A stretch of 64,000 nt of DNA, from positions 434,001 through 498,000 of the forward strand of contig NZ_JACIDW010000001.1 of the NCBI RefSeq assembly GCF_014196505.1, given 5' to 3'. Below are positions 54,065-62,400 of the stretch, piece by piece; position 1 is the first letter of the stretch, and each line of letters opens with the position of its first letter. Made by a program: the position numbers and the translations under genes. Under the pieces are notes generated by a model. That model made no database searches, was not told the DNA's origin, and was given only the letters and a program-made list of their open reading frames with translations. Source of the DNA: Rhizobium metallidurans (GTDB taxonomy: Bacteria; Pseudomonadota; Alphaproteobacteria; Rhizobiales; Rhizobiaceae).

Positions 54065-55057
54065 ATGATAAAACGGGCCAAGGGCGTTACCATTAGCCAG
54101 GTTGCCGATGCAGCCGGCGTGGCGCGTTCGAGCGTATCGCGCGCTTTCACGAAGCCGGATATGCTTTTGCCGGAAACCGTCGATCGCATCATGAAGGCGG
54201 CCGAGGCTCTTGGTTACGTACCCAACCACACTGCCCGCGCCCTCAGCACCGGTCGCCACGGCAATGTAGGCCTGATCGTGCCAGACATCGCCAACCCGTT
54301 CTTCCCGCCATTGATCCAGGCGGCACAGATGGAGGCGGACCGATCGGACTTCTGTATCTTTCTCGGCAATACGGAAGAAAGCCCTAAACAGGAAGACAAG
54401 CTTGTCGGCCGTTTCGCCGGACAGGTCGAGGGATTGGTGCTTGCCTCCTCGCGGCTTTCCGACGAACGCATCCGGGCCCATGCAGCACAATTGCCGCTCG
54501 TGCTGATCAATCGCGACATCGATGGAATTCCGCGTGTTCTCATCGACAGCGGCTCCGGCGTGCGGGGCGCGGTCGAGCACCTGGCAAAGCTCGGCCATCG
54601 CAAGATCGTCTATGTCAGCGGCCCACAGACATCGTGGTCAAACAAGCAGCGGCGAAACGCGATACGCAGCGCGGCCGCTTCGGCAGGTGTCGCCGTGGAA
54701 ATCGTGGCCGCGAGCTTGCCCAGCTACAATTCCGGTCGCAATGCGGTCGACGCGATCCTGTCCACGGGTGCGACAGCCGCGGTCGCCTTCGATGATGTGA
54801 CAGCGCAAGGGGTTCTGGCCGGCCTCGCAGAGAGGCGTGTTTCCGTGCCGGGTGACTTCAGCCTCATCGGCTGCGACGACGTGTTGGGCGCGGTCACCTA
54901 TCCCGCGTTGACCTCGGTCTCAAACCGTTCGCGGGAAGCGGGCCGAGTTGCGGTTTCGCTGCTCCTTGATCTTCTGCAATCAGGCGCGATCCGCGATGTG
55001 CGGTATGTGCTCGAGACCCATCTTGTGGTTCGCAGCACAACCGGAGCAATGCCATGA
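54065..55057 (+). CDS. LacI family transcriptional repressor
   Basis: A 330-residue repressor. The N-terminal helix-turn-helix and hinge (TISQVADAAGVARSSVSRAF, then ALGYVPNHTARAL) are followed by the periplasmic-binding-protein-like core (VGLIVPDIANPFFPPLIQAA, GLVLASSR, LINRDIDG, FDDVTAQGVLAGL). The ATG at 54065 starts the DNA-binding domain; no strong ribosome site is seen, and a GTG about 40 bases upstream is possible. It is divergent from the nag-like operon. The two identical operators, one before each sugar operon, are its likely targets. The effector should be an amino sugar or uronate product. Confidence 0.9.
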   Translation: MIKRAKGVTISQVADAAGVARSSVSRAFTKPDMLLPETVDRIMKAAEALGYVPNHTARALSTGRHGNVGLIVPDIANPFFPPLIQAAQMEADRSDFCIFLGNTEESPKQEDKLVGRFAGQVEGLVLASSRLSDERIRAHAAQLPLVLINRDIDGIPRVLIDSGSGVRGAVEHLAKLGHRKIVYVSGPQTSWSNKQRRNAIRSAAASAGVAVEIVAASLPSYNSGRNAVDAILSTGATAAVAFDDVTAQGVLAGLAERRVSVPGDFSLIGCDDVLGAVTYPALTSVSNRSREAGRVAVSLLLDLLQSGAIRDVRYVLETHLVVRSTTGAMP

Positions 55058-55097
55058 TCTCCGCCGCCACGCCCGAAAAATTCGTTCATTGCCATGA

Positions 55098-55123
55098 AAG
55101 CCGCCCCTTAAAGGCGGCTTTTC
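55098..55123 (+). terminator. Intrinsic terminator after the LacI gene
   Basis: AAGCCGCC at 55098-55105 and GGCGGCTT at 55113-55120 pair perfectly around a seven-base loop, followed by TTCT on the plus strand. On the minus strand the opposite side reads TTTCATGG, so it may also act on the L,D-transpeptidase transcript. Confidence 0.7.
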
Positions 55124-55199
55124 TCACAGGACCTCGATCTTGCCGGAACTCCAGAATCGGCAAGGCCGCTAATCGGCAGCAGCGCCTCTGTTAATCGAC

Positions 55200-55907
55200 C
55201 TAAAGCGTTGCAACGCCATCTTTTGCAATACGCGTGACCAGGATCGGCGTCCCATCGGGCACCCGATTGTACAGGTCGACCACGTCTTGATTGATCATCC
55301 GCACGCAACCGGAGGAAACCGATTTGCCAATGGTCCACCATTCCGGCGAGCCGTGTATCCTGTACAGCGTATCTTTGCCGTCCTGAAAGATATAGAGCGC
55401 ACGGGCTCCAAGAGGATTATCCAGACCGGGCGGCATTCCGCCATTCGCGACGCTGTATGGTTGAAGCTCCGGTTGACGCGCGACCATTTCATCAGGCGGC
55501 GTCCATCTTGGCCATTGGCGCCTATACTGAATTCTGCCTCGGCCTTGCCATTCAAAGCCTTGGCGGCCGAGACCCACCCCATAGCGCAGAGCCATCCCAT
55601 TTTCCTGAGTGAGGTACAGAAAGTAATTTTCGGTATCCACGATTATGATGCCGGGACGCTCGCTGGTGGGATTCGGAACGATCTGCCGGTGAAAACGCGA
55701 GGCGACCTTTTGGTACGGAATGGCCGGCAGCGGGAATTGCTCATCCGGCCTCGGACCATAGGTAATGTCCAGTGACGACGTCCTCACAGGCATGGCCGCC
55801 GGCTCCGGCTGCACATCGCCGGTCGCTGAACAGCCTCCAAGGACCGAGATACCAAACCCGATGCCTCCAAAGACCGCCATTCGTCTTGTCACAAGCTTAC
55901 CGACCAA
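55200..55907 (-). CDS. L,D-transpeptidase (YkuD) lipoprotein
   Basis: A 235-residue cell-wall enzyme. The N-terminus has an RR pair and a lipobox VLGGC with Cys26, so it is probably a lipid-anchored periplasmic protein. The YkuD domain ends with His185 in YRIHGS and Cys201 in SSGCVRM, the HxGx(n)SxGC(h)R catalytic signature. Such enzymes make 3-3 peptidoglycan cross-links or attach outer-membrane proteins to peptidoglycan. It has no operon partner here: a terminator separates it from the LacI gene, and about 300 bases of unassigned DNA lie upstream. Confidence 0.9.
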   Translation of the reverse strand: MVGKLVTRRMAVFGGIGFGISVLGGCSATGDVQPEPAAMPVRTSSLDITYGPRPDEQFPLPAIPYQKVASRFHRQIVPNPTSERPGIIIVDTENYFLYLTQENGMALRYGVGLGRQGFEWQGRGRIQYRRQWPRWTPPDEMVARQPELQPYSVANGGMPPGLDNPLGARALYIFQDGKDTLYRIHGSPEWWTIGKSVSSGCVRMINQDVVDLYNRVPDGTPILVTRIAKDGVATL

Positions 55908-56210
55908 AACTCTTTCCCTTCTACTGAAATTTCTTCCCTTATAATGGCTTTAGCTGCTTAATCCTCAAGGCGGCTGACGGGCACAAAGACGATTCATCGA
56001 TCACAAATGCGCCATCCATGTGGATATTTGCTTCGGCAATGATCTTCGCCGAGATGGCGCCAACGGCAAGGCCGGTCTCATTGGAGGCATTAAGCGCCGC
56101 CCATATGGACGAATTTGCCGTGGCAAACAGTGTTCTCGATCTCGAAGATCGCGTCATCGACCAGGCGCTTCAGCTTGAGAAAAAGATCGATACGGTTATA
56201 TAAAATCATC
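55908..56210. other. Unassigned gap before the XRE regulator
   Basis: The 303 bases contain the promoter of the L,D-transpeptidase gene. Short opposing open frames exist (minus 55939-56157, plus 56018-56203), but neither has a clear ribosome site or known relative. The plus-strand frame ends 8 bases before the XRE gene, so a small upstream gene cannot be excluded. Confidence 0.35.
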
Positions 56211-56534
56211 ATGATAACAACCGCACAGATCCGGGGCGCCCGCGCGATGCTCGGGCTCCAGCAAGCCGAACTGGCCGATGCCGCCGGTATCTCCGTGGCC
56301 GATCTCGACCGTATCGAGCATGGAGCCGAAGGCGCGGGCACGGCAATGGACGCTGTGAGACTGGCACTCGAAGCTTCGGGCATCATCTTTGAGGCCGACG
56401 GAGAGCTGATCGCGGGCGGGCCGGGCGTGCGGCTGACGCGGCCGACGACCAGGTCGTTCGACACGGTCGAGGCGGAAGTTGTTCAATATCCCGAATTCAT
56501 GAAGAACGACGCACCTCCCGGTGCCGGTGGTTGA
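56211..56534 (+). CDS. Small XRE-type helix-turn-helix protein
   Basis: A 107-residue DNA-binding protein. Residues 4-60 form a lambda-repressor-like helix-turn-helix (RGARAMLGLQQAELADAAGISVADLDRIE), a form common in alphaproteobacteria, where the last helix is followed by an ALEASGIIFEADGE beta-hairpin. The 40-residue tail is unstructured in appearance. Only a poor ribosome site precedes the ATG. Two small genes follow on the same strand, suggesting a short operon. Targets are unknown. Confidence 0.72.
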   Translation: MITTAQIRGARAMLGLQQAELADAAGISVADLDRIEHGAEGAGTAMDAVRLALEASGIIFEADGELIAGGPGVRLTRPTTRSFDTVEAEVVQYPEFMKNDAPPGAGG

Positions 56535-56550
56535 AGTTGAGGTTTGAGAG

Positions 56551-56898
56551 ATGAGCTACGACTTTCATGTCGGCCAGAAGGTCGTGTGCATCGACGACAG
56601 GTTCAAGCATGTCAGTATCGATCAGGGTATTCGCAAGGGCGAGATCTACACGTTGCGCTGGGTCGGCGAATACACGCACTACATCGACGGCACCTTCTTC
56701 GGCGTGAAGCTGGAGGAGCTGCATCGCGGCAATGATGATGGTCCGGAGGGCTATGGAGCCGCCGACATGCCGTTTCGCGCCACGCGCTTCCGTCCGCTGG
56801 TCAAGGACAAGATCTCATCGCTGCGCAAGCTGCTTGCGCCCACGCCCGATGCGCCGGCGGAGCCGAAGGTGAAGGTCAAAAAGAAGGAAGAGGTCTGA
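56551..56898 (+). CDS. Conserved hypothetical protein, SH3-like
   Basis: A 115-residue protein. The first 50 residues (VGQKVVCIDDRF, KGEIYTLRWVGEY, GVKLEEL) look like a small beta-barrel of the kind seen in phage-related rhizobial proteins; the C-terminal 20 residues are Lys/Pro/Glu rich. I do not recognise a function. The ATG at 56551 follows GAGGTTTGAGAG. It lies 16 bases after the XRE gene and is probably co-transcribed with it. Confidence 0.68.
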   Translation: MSYDFHVGQKVVCIDDRFKHVSIDQGIRKGEIYTLRWVGEYTHYIDGTFFGVKLEELHRGNDDGPEGYGAADMPFRATRFRPLVKDKISSLRKLLAPTPDAPAEPKVKVKKKEEV

Positions 56899-56954
56899 GT
56901 TCGATACGCGCGACCGCCCGATATTGAGCCCACCTGCCAAATTGAGGACAATTC

Positions 56955-57194
56955 TTGAACAGCGTCTCCGATCTCGTCGCATCCGCAAAGACCGTTCATG
57001 CACGCTATCTGGCGGGCCGCATGGAGCGCGAAACGGTCAGGGAATGGGTCATCCGGCTCGGCGCCTATCCCAAGCCGCATGGCGACCGGGTGCGCGAGGC
57101 GGCCGAGTGGTTTCGTGCCGCCCAGACTGATCCGGTCCCGCTTGAAGTAAAGCTCGTCGATCTCGATCGGTTGTCCGCCATCGTTTCAGGCTGA
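56955..57194 (+). CDS. Small hypothetical protein
   Basis: A 79-residue, mostly helical protein with no recognised family (VREWVIRLGAYPK, VREAAEWFRAAQ). The start appears to be TTG with GAGGAC 6 bases upstream; no ATG is suitably placed. Base composition fits the neighbouring genes, and the position after the SH3-like gene suggests the same transcript, which could end at the hairpin at 57337. The call rests mainly on frame and ribosome site. Confidence 0.5.
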   Translation: MNSVSDLVASAKTVHARYLAGRMERETVREWVIRLGAYPKPHGDRVREAAEWFRAAQTDPVPLEVKLVDLDRLSAIVSG

Positions 57195-57336
57195 CCGAAA
57201 TAGGTAGATCGCGCCCGAAACGACCCCATAAATGGCGCTTGAACTCCCCAGAAGTTGCGTTACACTCAACTTACATAATTCGTCTCTGACAGCTGACCAC
57301 GGAGGTACTGGCAGTTGTTGTCGAGACGGGTCGAGG

Positions 57337-57370
57337 AAGGTCGGTGCGGTTTCGCCCCGGCCTTTTTCTT
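57337..57370 (+). terminator. Intrinsic terminator on the plus strand
   Basis: AAGGTCGGTGCG at 57337-57348 pairs with CGCCCCGGCCTT at 57352-57363 (one G-U, one mismatch) and is followed by TTTTCTTT. It can end the XRE-operon transcript, or a small RNA arising in the 140-base gap before it. Confidence 0.6.
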
Positions 57371-57413
57371 TGCCGGCGATATGCGGGCGAGGCCGCCGCC
57401 GTCATCGCAACAC

Positions 57414-59306
57414 CTATCGCGCCGCCCTGCTGGTCCTTTGCGGGCTCCAGAGCACTGCCTGGTTGCGACCATCGCGCTTTGCCTGGTAGAGACCCTGATC
57501 GGCCTCGAGCACGAGTTCCGAGGCCCGCATCTGCTGCTTCCAGTTGGATTTGACCGCGATGCCGATGCTCGCCGTCACCACGCCATATTCGCTGCCGGAG
57601 TGGGCGATCGCCCGCGCAAGCAACGTTTGGCGGAATTGCTCCGCCAGCGCCAGCGCCTTGGTCTCATCGGTATCGGGCAGCAGAACCACGAACTCCTCGC
57701 CGCCAAACCGCGCCAGCACGTCCTGAGGGCGGTTCATCGTGCGGCGCAGGCAATCGGCGATCGCCTTCAGGCACTCGTCGCCTTCAGGGTGGCCATAGGT
57801 GTCGTTGTAGGCCTTGAAGCGATCGACGTCGATCATCAGCACCGCCATCGGCCGGCGCTCCAGGCGGCTTCGCTCGACGGCGACTGATATCGCGTGGTCG
57901 AAAGCCCGGCGGTTGAGCAGCCCCGTCAGGGCGTCGGTCTCGGCGAGGCTCTTCATCTGCTCGGCGACCGTTCTGAGCGCGAATTCGGCCTGTTTCATCG
58001 TCGTGATGTCCGACACCGCGACAAGCGCCATGCCGTTGTCGGCGACGCGCGTGCGAAGGCTGAGCCAATGCCCGTCATGGAGCTCGATGTGCTCGTCCTT
58101 GTCGAAAAACAACGCGGCGGATGCTTCCGACAGCCATTCATCGGTGACATCCTGGCGAAAATCCCGCCGCTCGTTCGATTCCACGACTTTCTTGAGGATG
58201 TCCCTGATATTCGTTCCCGGCACGCGGACCTCGCCCGACAGCGGAAAGAGCGAGGCATATTGCGTGTTGCTGAAGACCAGCGTGCCGGCACGGTCGAACA
58301 TGGCGAAGCCATCCGACATCCCGGCCATGGCAAGTGAAAGCAGATCCTTGCTCTCGCGCAATTCCTGCTCGATCTTTCTTTCCTCGGTCACATCCCGCGT
58401 CGCGCCCGCAAGCCCGATGACAGTGCCCGTCCGGTCGCGAAGCGGCACCTTTGATGTCGAATAGCAACGCTCCTGGCCGTTTTCGGTCAGATATTCGATC
58501 TTGTCCAGCTGCGACCGCCCGCTCTCCATCAAGGCCTGCTCCTCGGCATGGAGCATCTCGGCGCGACGTTGCGTGGCGAGCTGGAAGTCGGAGGCGCCGA
58601 CCATCGCGGCCGGCGAGGGGTAGTGATGGTGTTCGGCAACGTTCTTGTTGACGATCACGAACTTGCCTTCGCGGTTCTTCACGTAGTGAAAGTCAGGCGT
58701 CTGCGTCAGCGCCGCCGAAAGGATATCGCGGTCATGCGCCATTCTTTCGAACTGTATGAGAACGAAGGCGGCAATCACGATGCTGAGGAAGTTCAAGATG
58801 GTGATCGGGAACCCGACGAGCTCGACCGCCCGCGCATTGGCCTGCGACGTCAGCAAGGACATGACCACCAGCAGCGTGGCCGATACCGCGATCCCAAGCA
58901 CGGCCGCGTCGGCCAGCCTGACCTTGCGCCTTCTCACGATCAGATAGCCGCAGAGCCCGACCATGCCGACGATGCATATGCTGGTCACGCCATCGATCGC
59001 ACCCGATCCGCCCTCGGAAAGGCGAAACACGGATGCAATCACGATCGTCAAGAGCACGGAGAACGGGCCGCCAAACAAGGCCGAAACCGCCACCAGCGTA
59101 TAGCGCAGATCGACGAAAACGCCTTGATCCAGCGGCACCGCCAGCATCATCGAACAGATTGCGCCGAGGCCCATGGCGATGCCGAACGCCTGGTTGCGTC
59201 GGCGCTCGGACAGGGCTCGCGTATGATAATAGGCGTGCGACCACAGCGATATTGCCAGCGCGGTGATGGCGAGGTTTCCGAGCAGTATCTGCCAAGTTGC
59301 GTTCAT
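57414..59306 (-). CDS. Membrane diguanylate cyclase with 5TMR, two PAS and GGDEF
   Basis: A 630-residue signalling enzyme that makes cyclic di-GMP. About six membrane helices in residues 1-190 include a 5TM-5TMR_LYT-like sensor (GGPFSVLLTIVIASVFRLSEGG). Two PAS domains follow (about 205-325 and 335-450), the second with GMSDGFAMFDRAGTLVFSN. The GGDEF domain has an intact active site GGEEF (535-539) and an intact inhibitory site RPQD (526-529), so it should be active and feedback-controlled. No EAL domain is present. It lies 158 bases downstream of the giant repeat-protein gene on the same strand, so the two may be linked in biofilm control. Confidence 0.92.
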   Translation of the reverse strand: MNATWQILLGNLAITALAISLWSHAYYHTRALSERRRNQAFGIAMGLGAICSMMLAVPLDQGVFVDLRYTLVAVSALFGGPFSVLLTIVIASVFRLSEGGSGAIDGVTSICIVGMVGLCGYLIVRRRKVRLADAAVLGIAVSATLLVVMSLLTSQANARAVELVGFPITILNFLSIVIAAFVLIQFERMAHDRDILSAALTQTPDFHYVKNREGKFVIVNKNVAEHHHYPSPAAMVGASDFQLATQRRAEMLHAEEQALMESGRSQLDKIEYLTENGQERCYSTSKVPLRDRTGTVIGLAGATRDVTEERKIEQELRESKDLLSLAMAGMSDGFAMFDRAGTLVFSNTQYASLFPLSGEVRVPGTNIRDILKKVVESNERRDFRQDVTDEWLSEASAALFFDKDEHIELHDGHWLSLRTRVADNGMALVAVSDITTMKQAEFALRTVAEQMKSLAETDALTGLLNRRAFDHAISVAVERSRLERRPMAVLMIDVDRFKAYNDTYGHPEGDECLKAIADCLRRTMNRPQDVLARFGGEEFVVLLPDTDETKALALAEQFRQTLLARAIAHSGSEYGVVTASIGIAVKSNWKQQMRASELVLEADQGLYQAKRDGRNQAVLWSPQRTSRAAR

Positions 59307-59464
59307 CGATGGTCTAGTCTGGAACTCAGGACAACAGAAAACGCAACTACATCAATTTTCTTTCCGTCCCTTTAATCTGCGACCACAGCTTCTTGCCCCG
59401 CCGTGAGGTCGCCCCGCTGCCGCACTGGCTGCGAGATGCCGCGCCGGTGTCGCCACGACCTGCC

Positions 59465-62400
59465 TCATTGTCCCCGCAACGCGCTCCAGAGGCGATCGCT
59501 TTGCTCACCATAGATGTTCGCCTCGGCCAGCATCTGGCTGGAGAACAGCGCACCCGGGCCAAGATCGGCCCGCCGGTCCCTGACATGGTCGAGAACCGTT
59601 CCCGTCTGCAGGTCGATGCGCAGCGTATCGCTGACCGTACCGTCACGCGATGTGCCCCATATGCGGATGTCGACCGAGACGGCGCCGACGGGTGGGCGCC
59701 CGATGATCATGCCGCCACGCGTCACCGTCATCCAGTCCGGCAATGCGCGGCCATCCGACAGCGTCACGCTGAAGCTCGTCTTGTCCGTCTGACTACCATA
59801 GGCGGGCAGGATGTAGAGGAAGTTCTCGTTGAAGATCGTATCGACCGTGAACCAGGTGTTATCTTCCCCTATTCCGGCGATGTGTATGTTCGACCCTCCC
59901 TTGAAGAAGCCTATGTTGATGTCGTCGAGACGGCGCCCGCTTTCGATCCACTCGGAAATCTGGCGCACGGCATCAAGCACGGCGCCGTGGCGCGGCAGCG
60001 AACCGATACCATTCAAGGGCTGCGCGGCGTTGACGACCGCGTCGATCGGGCCGTTGGCCGTGATATCGTCCGATATGGCGCCGAGGTCTTCCATGATCTC
60101 CTTCGACGCGCCGCCAACCTCCGTGTCGTCGGCAAAGACCGGCGCACCCGGATCGTTCGGATCGACGGGGAACACGACCGGCGGGTCCCTCTCGAGCGGC
60201 GGGCGTTCACCCGGCGGCGTTTCCGGCGGCTCCGTCGGCGGCACCGCGGCGCCCACGGCTATCGAGACGGTGTAGGTCGACGTGGCATCGCCGTCGGACA
60301 CCGTGAACGTGAAGCTATCGGCTCCTTCATAGCCGGCCGTCGGCGTGTAAGTGTAGCGTCCATCCGGATTGACGGTCACGACGCCATGGGCTGGGGCGGA
60401 TCCCAGCTGATAGGTGATCGGCGATCCCTCGACATCGAAGGCCGGCGGCAAGGTGCCCGTGACCGTCTGGTCGCGTCCGACCGCGATCGCGGTGCCGGAC
60501 CCGACAGGCGCGTCGTTGACGGCGGTAACGGTGACGAATACGCGATAGACGACCGTCGCCCTGCCATCGCTCACCGAATAGCTGAACTGATCGGTGCCGT
60601 TGAAGTTGCCGTTCGGCGTGAAGCTATACCGTCCGTCGGCCGTGATCGTGACGACGCCATGCGCAGGCCCGGCCGCGACCGCGTAGCTCAGCGGATCGCC
60701 ATCCGGATCGGTGGCGACGGGCAGTGTACCGGTCGCCGTGGTATCCTCGGCAACCGTCAACGTCGTATCGCTGCCGACAGGGGCGCCGTTCGCCGCGCCG
60801 ACGGACACCGTCACGGTATAGACCGAGGTCGCCGTGCCGTCGGAGACCGTGTAGGTGAACTGATCGGTGCCGCTGAACCCGCTGTCCGGCTGGTAGGTGT
60901 AGTTTCCGTTCGGATCGATCGTGACGGTGCCGTGGACGGGGTTGGCGCCCAGGCCATAGGTGACCGGCGAATTCTCCACGTCGAAGGCCGGCGGCAGGGC
61001 GCCGGTCGCGACCGTTCCCTCCTGCACCGAAATCGACATATCCGAGCCGACCGGCGCATCGTTGACGGCGGTGACGGTGATGCTCACGCGATAGACGTTG
61101 GTAACCGTGCCGTCGCTGACCGAGTAGCTGAAGCCGTCGGTCCCGTTGAAGTTGCCGTTCGGCGTATAGCTGTAGGTCCCATCGGCGTTGATCGTGACCG
61201 TGCCGTTGCCGGCGGCGGCGGCCAGGCCATAGGTGATGGTGTCGCCATCGGCGTCGGAGGCCGTCGGCAGCCGCCCGGAAAACGTCGTGTCCTCGGCGAG
61301 CGAGATCGCCGTGTCCGAACCGACGGGCGCGTCGTTGACGGGTGCCACAGTGACGAACACACGGTAGATCACCGTCGCCCGGCCATCGCTGACCGAGTAG
61401 CTGAACTGGTCGGCGCCGTTGAAATTGCGGTCGGGCGTGAAGGTATATTGCCCGTCCGCCGAAACGGTCACGACGCCATGCGCCGGTCCCGAGGCAAGGC
61501 CGTAGGTCAGCGCGTCGCCATCCGCGTCGGTCGCGACCGGCAGCTGGCCCGCGAACGACGTATCCTCCGAAACTGTCAGCGTCGTATCCTGACCTGACGG
61601 CGCGCTGTTGACGGCGCCGACGGAGACCGTGACGGTGTAGATCGACACCGCCGTTCCGTCCGAGACGGTGTAGGTGAACTGATCGCTGCCGCTGAAGCCA
61701 CTGTTGGGCCGATAGGAGTAGCTGCCGTCGGCTCCGATCACCACGGTTCCGTTTGCGGCCTGCGCGCCCAGTCCATAGGTGACCGGGCTTCCTTCTATAT
61801 CGTAGGCCGGTGGCAGATTGCCGGTCGCGACCGTTCCCTGCTGCGCCGAAATCGACGTATCGGACCCGATCGGCGCATCGTTGACGGCGCTGACGTTGAC
61901 CGAGACGCGATAGACGTTGGTCGCCGTTCCGTCGCTCACGGAATAGCTGAAGCTGTCGGCGCCATTGAAGTTGGCGTCGGGGATATAGCTGTATGTTCCG
62001 TCGGCATTGATGCTGACCGTCCCGTGGCTTGCCGCGCCGGCCAGGGCGTAGGTCACCGGATCGCCATCAGGATCGACGGCCGGCGGAAGCTGGCCCGAGA
62101 AGGTGGTATCCTCGGCAAGCGAGATGGCCGTATCGGCACCGATCGGCGCGTCGTTGACGCCCTGGACATCGATGGTGACGGTGTAGGTTACCGTTACGGT
62201 TCCATCGAACAAGGTGTAGGTGAACTGATCCGGACCGGCATAATTCGCCTGCGGCACGTAGCTGAAGGTGCCGTCAGGGTTGACGGTGACGGCACCGTGG
62301 GCGGCCGGCGTGCCGAGGCCGTAGATCACCGTGTCGCCATCCGCGTCGGAGGCGGCGGGAAGCGAACCCGTGAAACTCGTATCCTCGGAGATGCTGATTG

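Noticed and set aside
55939..56157. Small minus-strand open frame of 72 codons, and an opposing one at 56018-56203
   Set aside because: Both have plausible-looking translations but no ribosome site and no known relatives; they cannot both be real and neither is supported.
59393..61597. 734-codon open frame on the plus strand with internal repeats
   Set aside because: Its repeats mirror the antisense strand of the cadherin-like adhesin. The minus-strand frame has the conserved VNDAP repeats and is the real gene.
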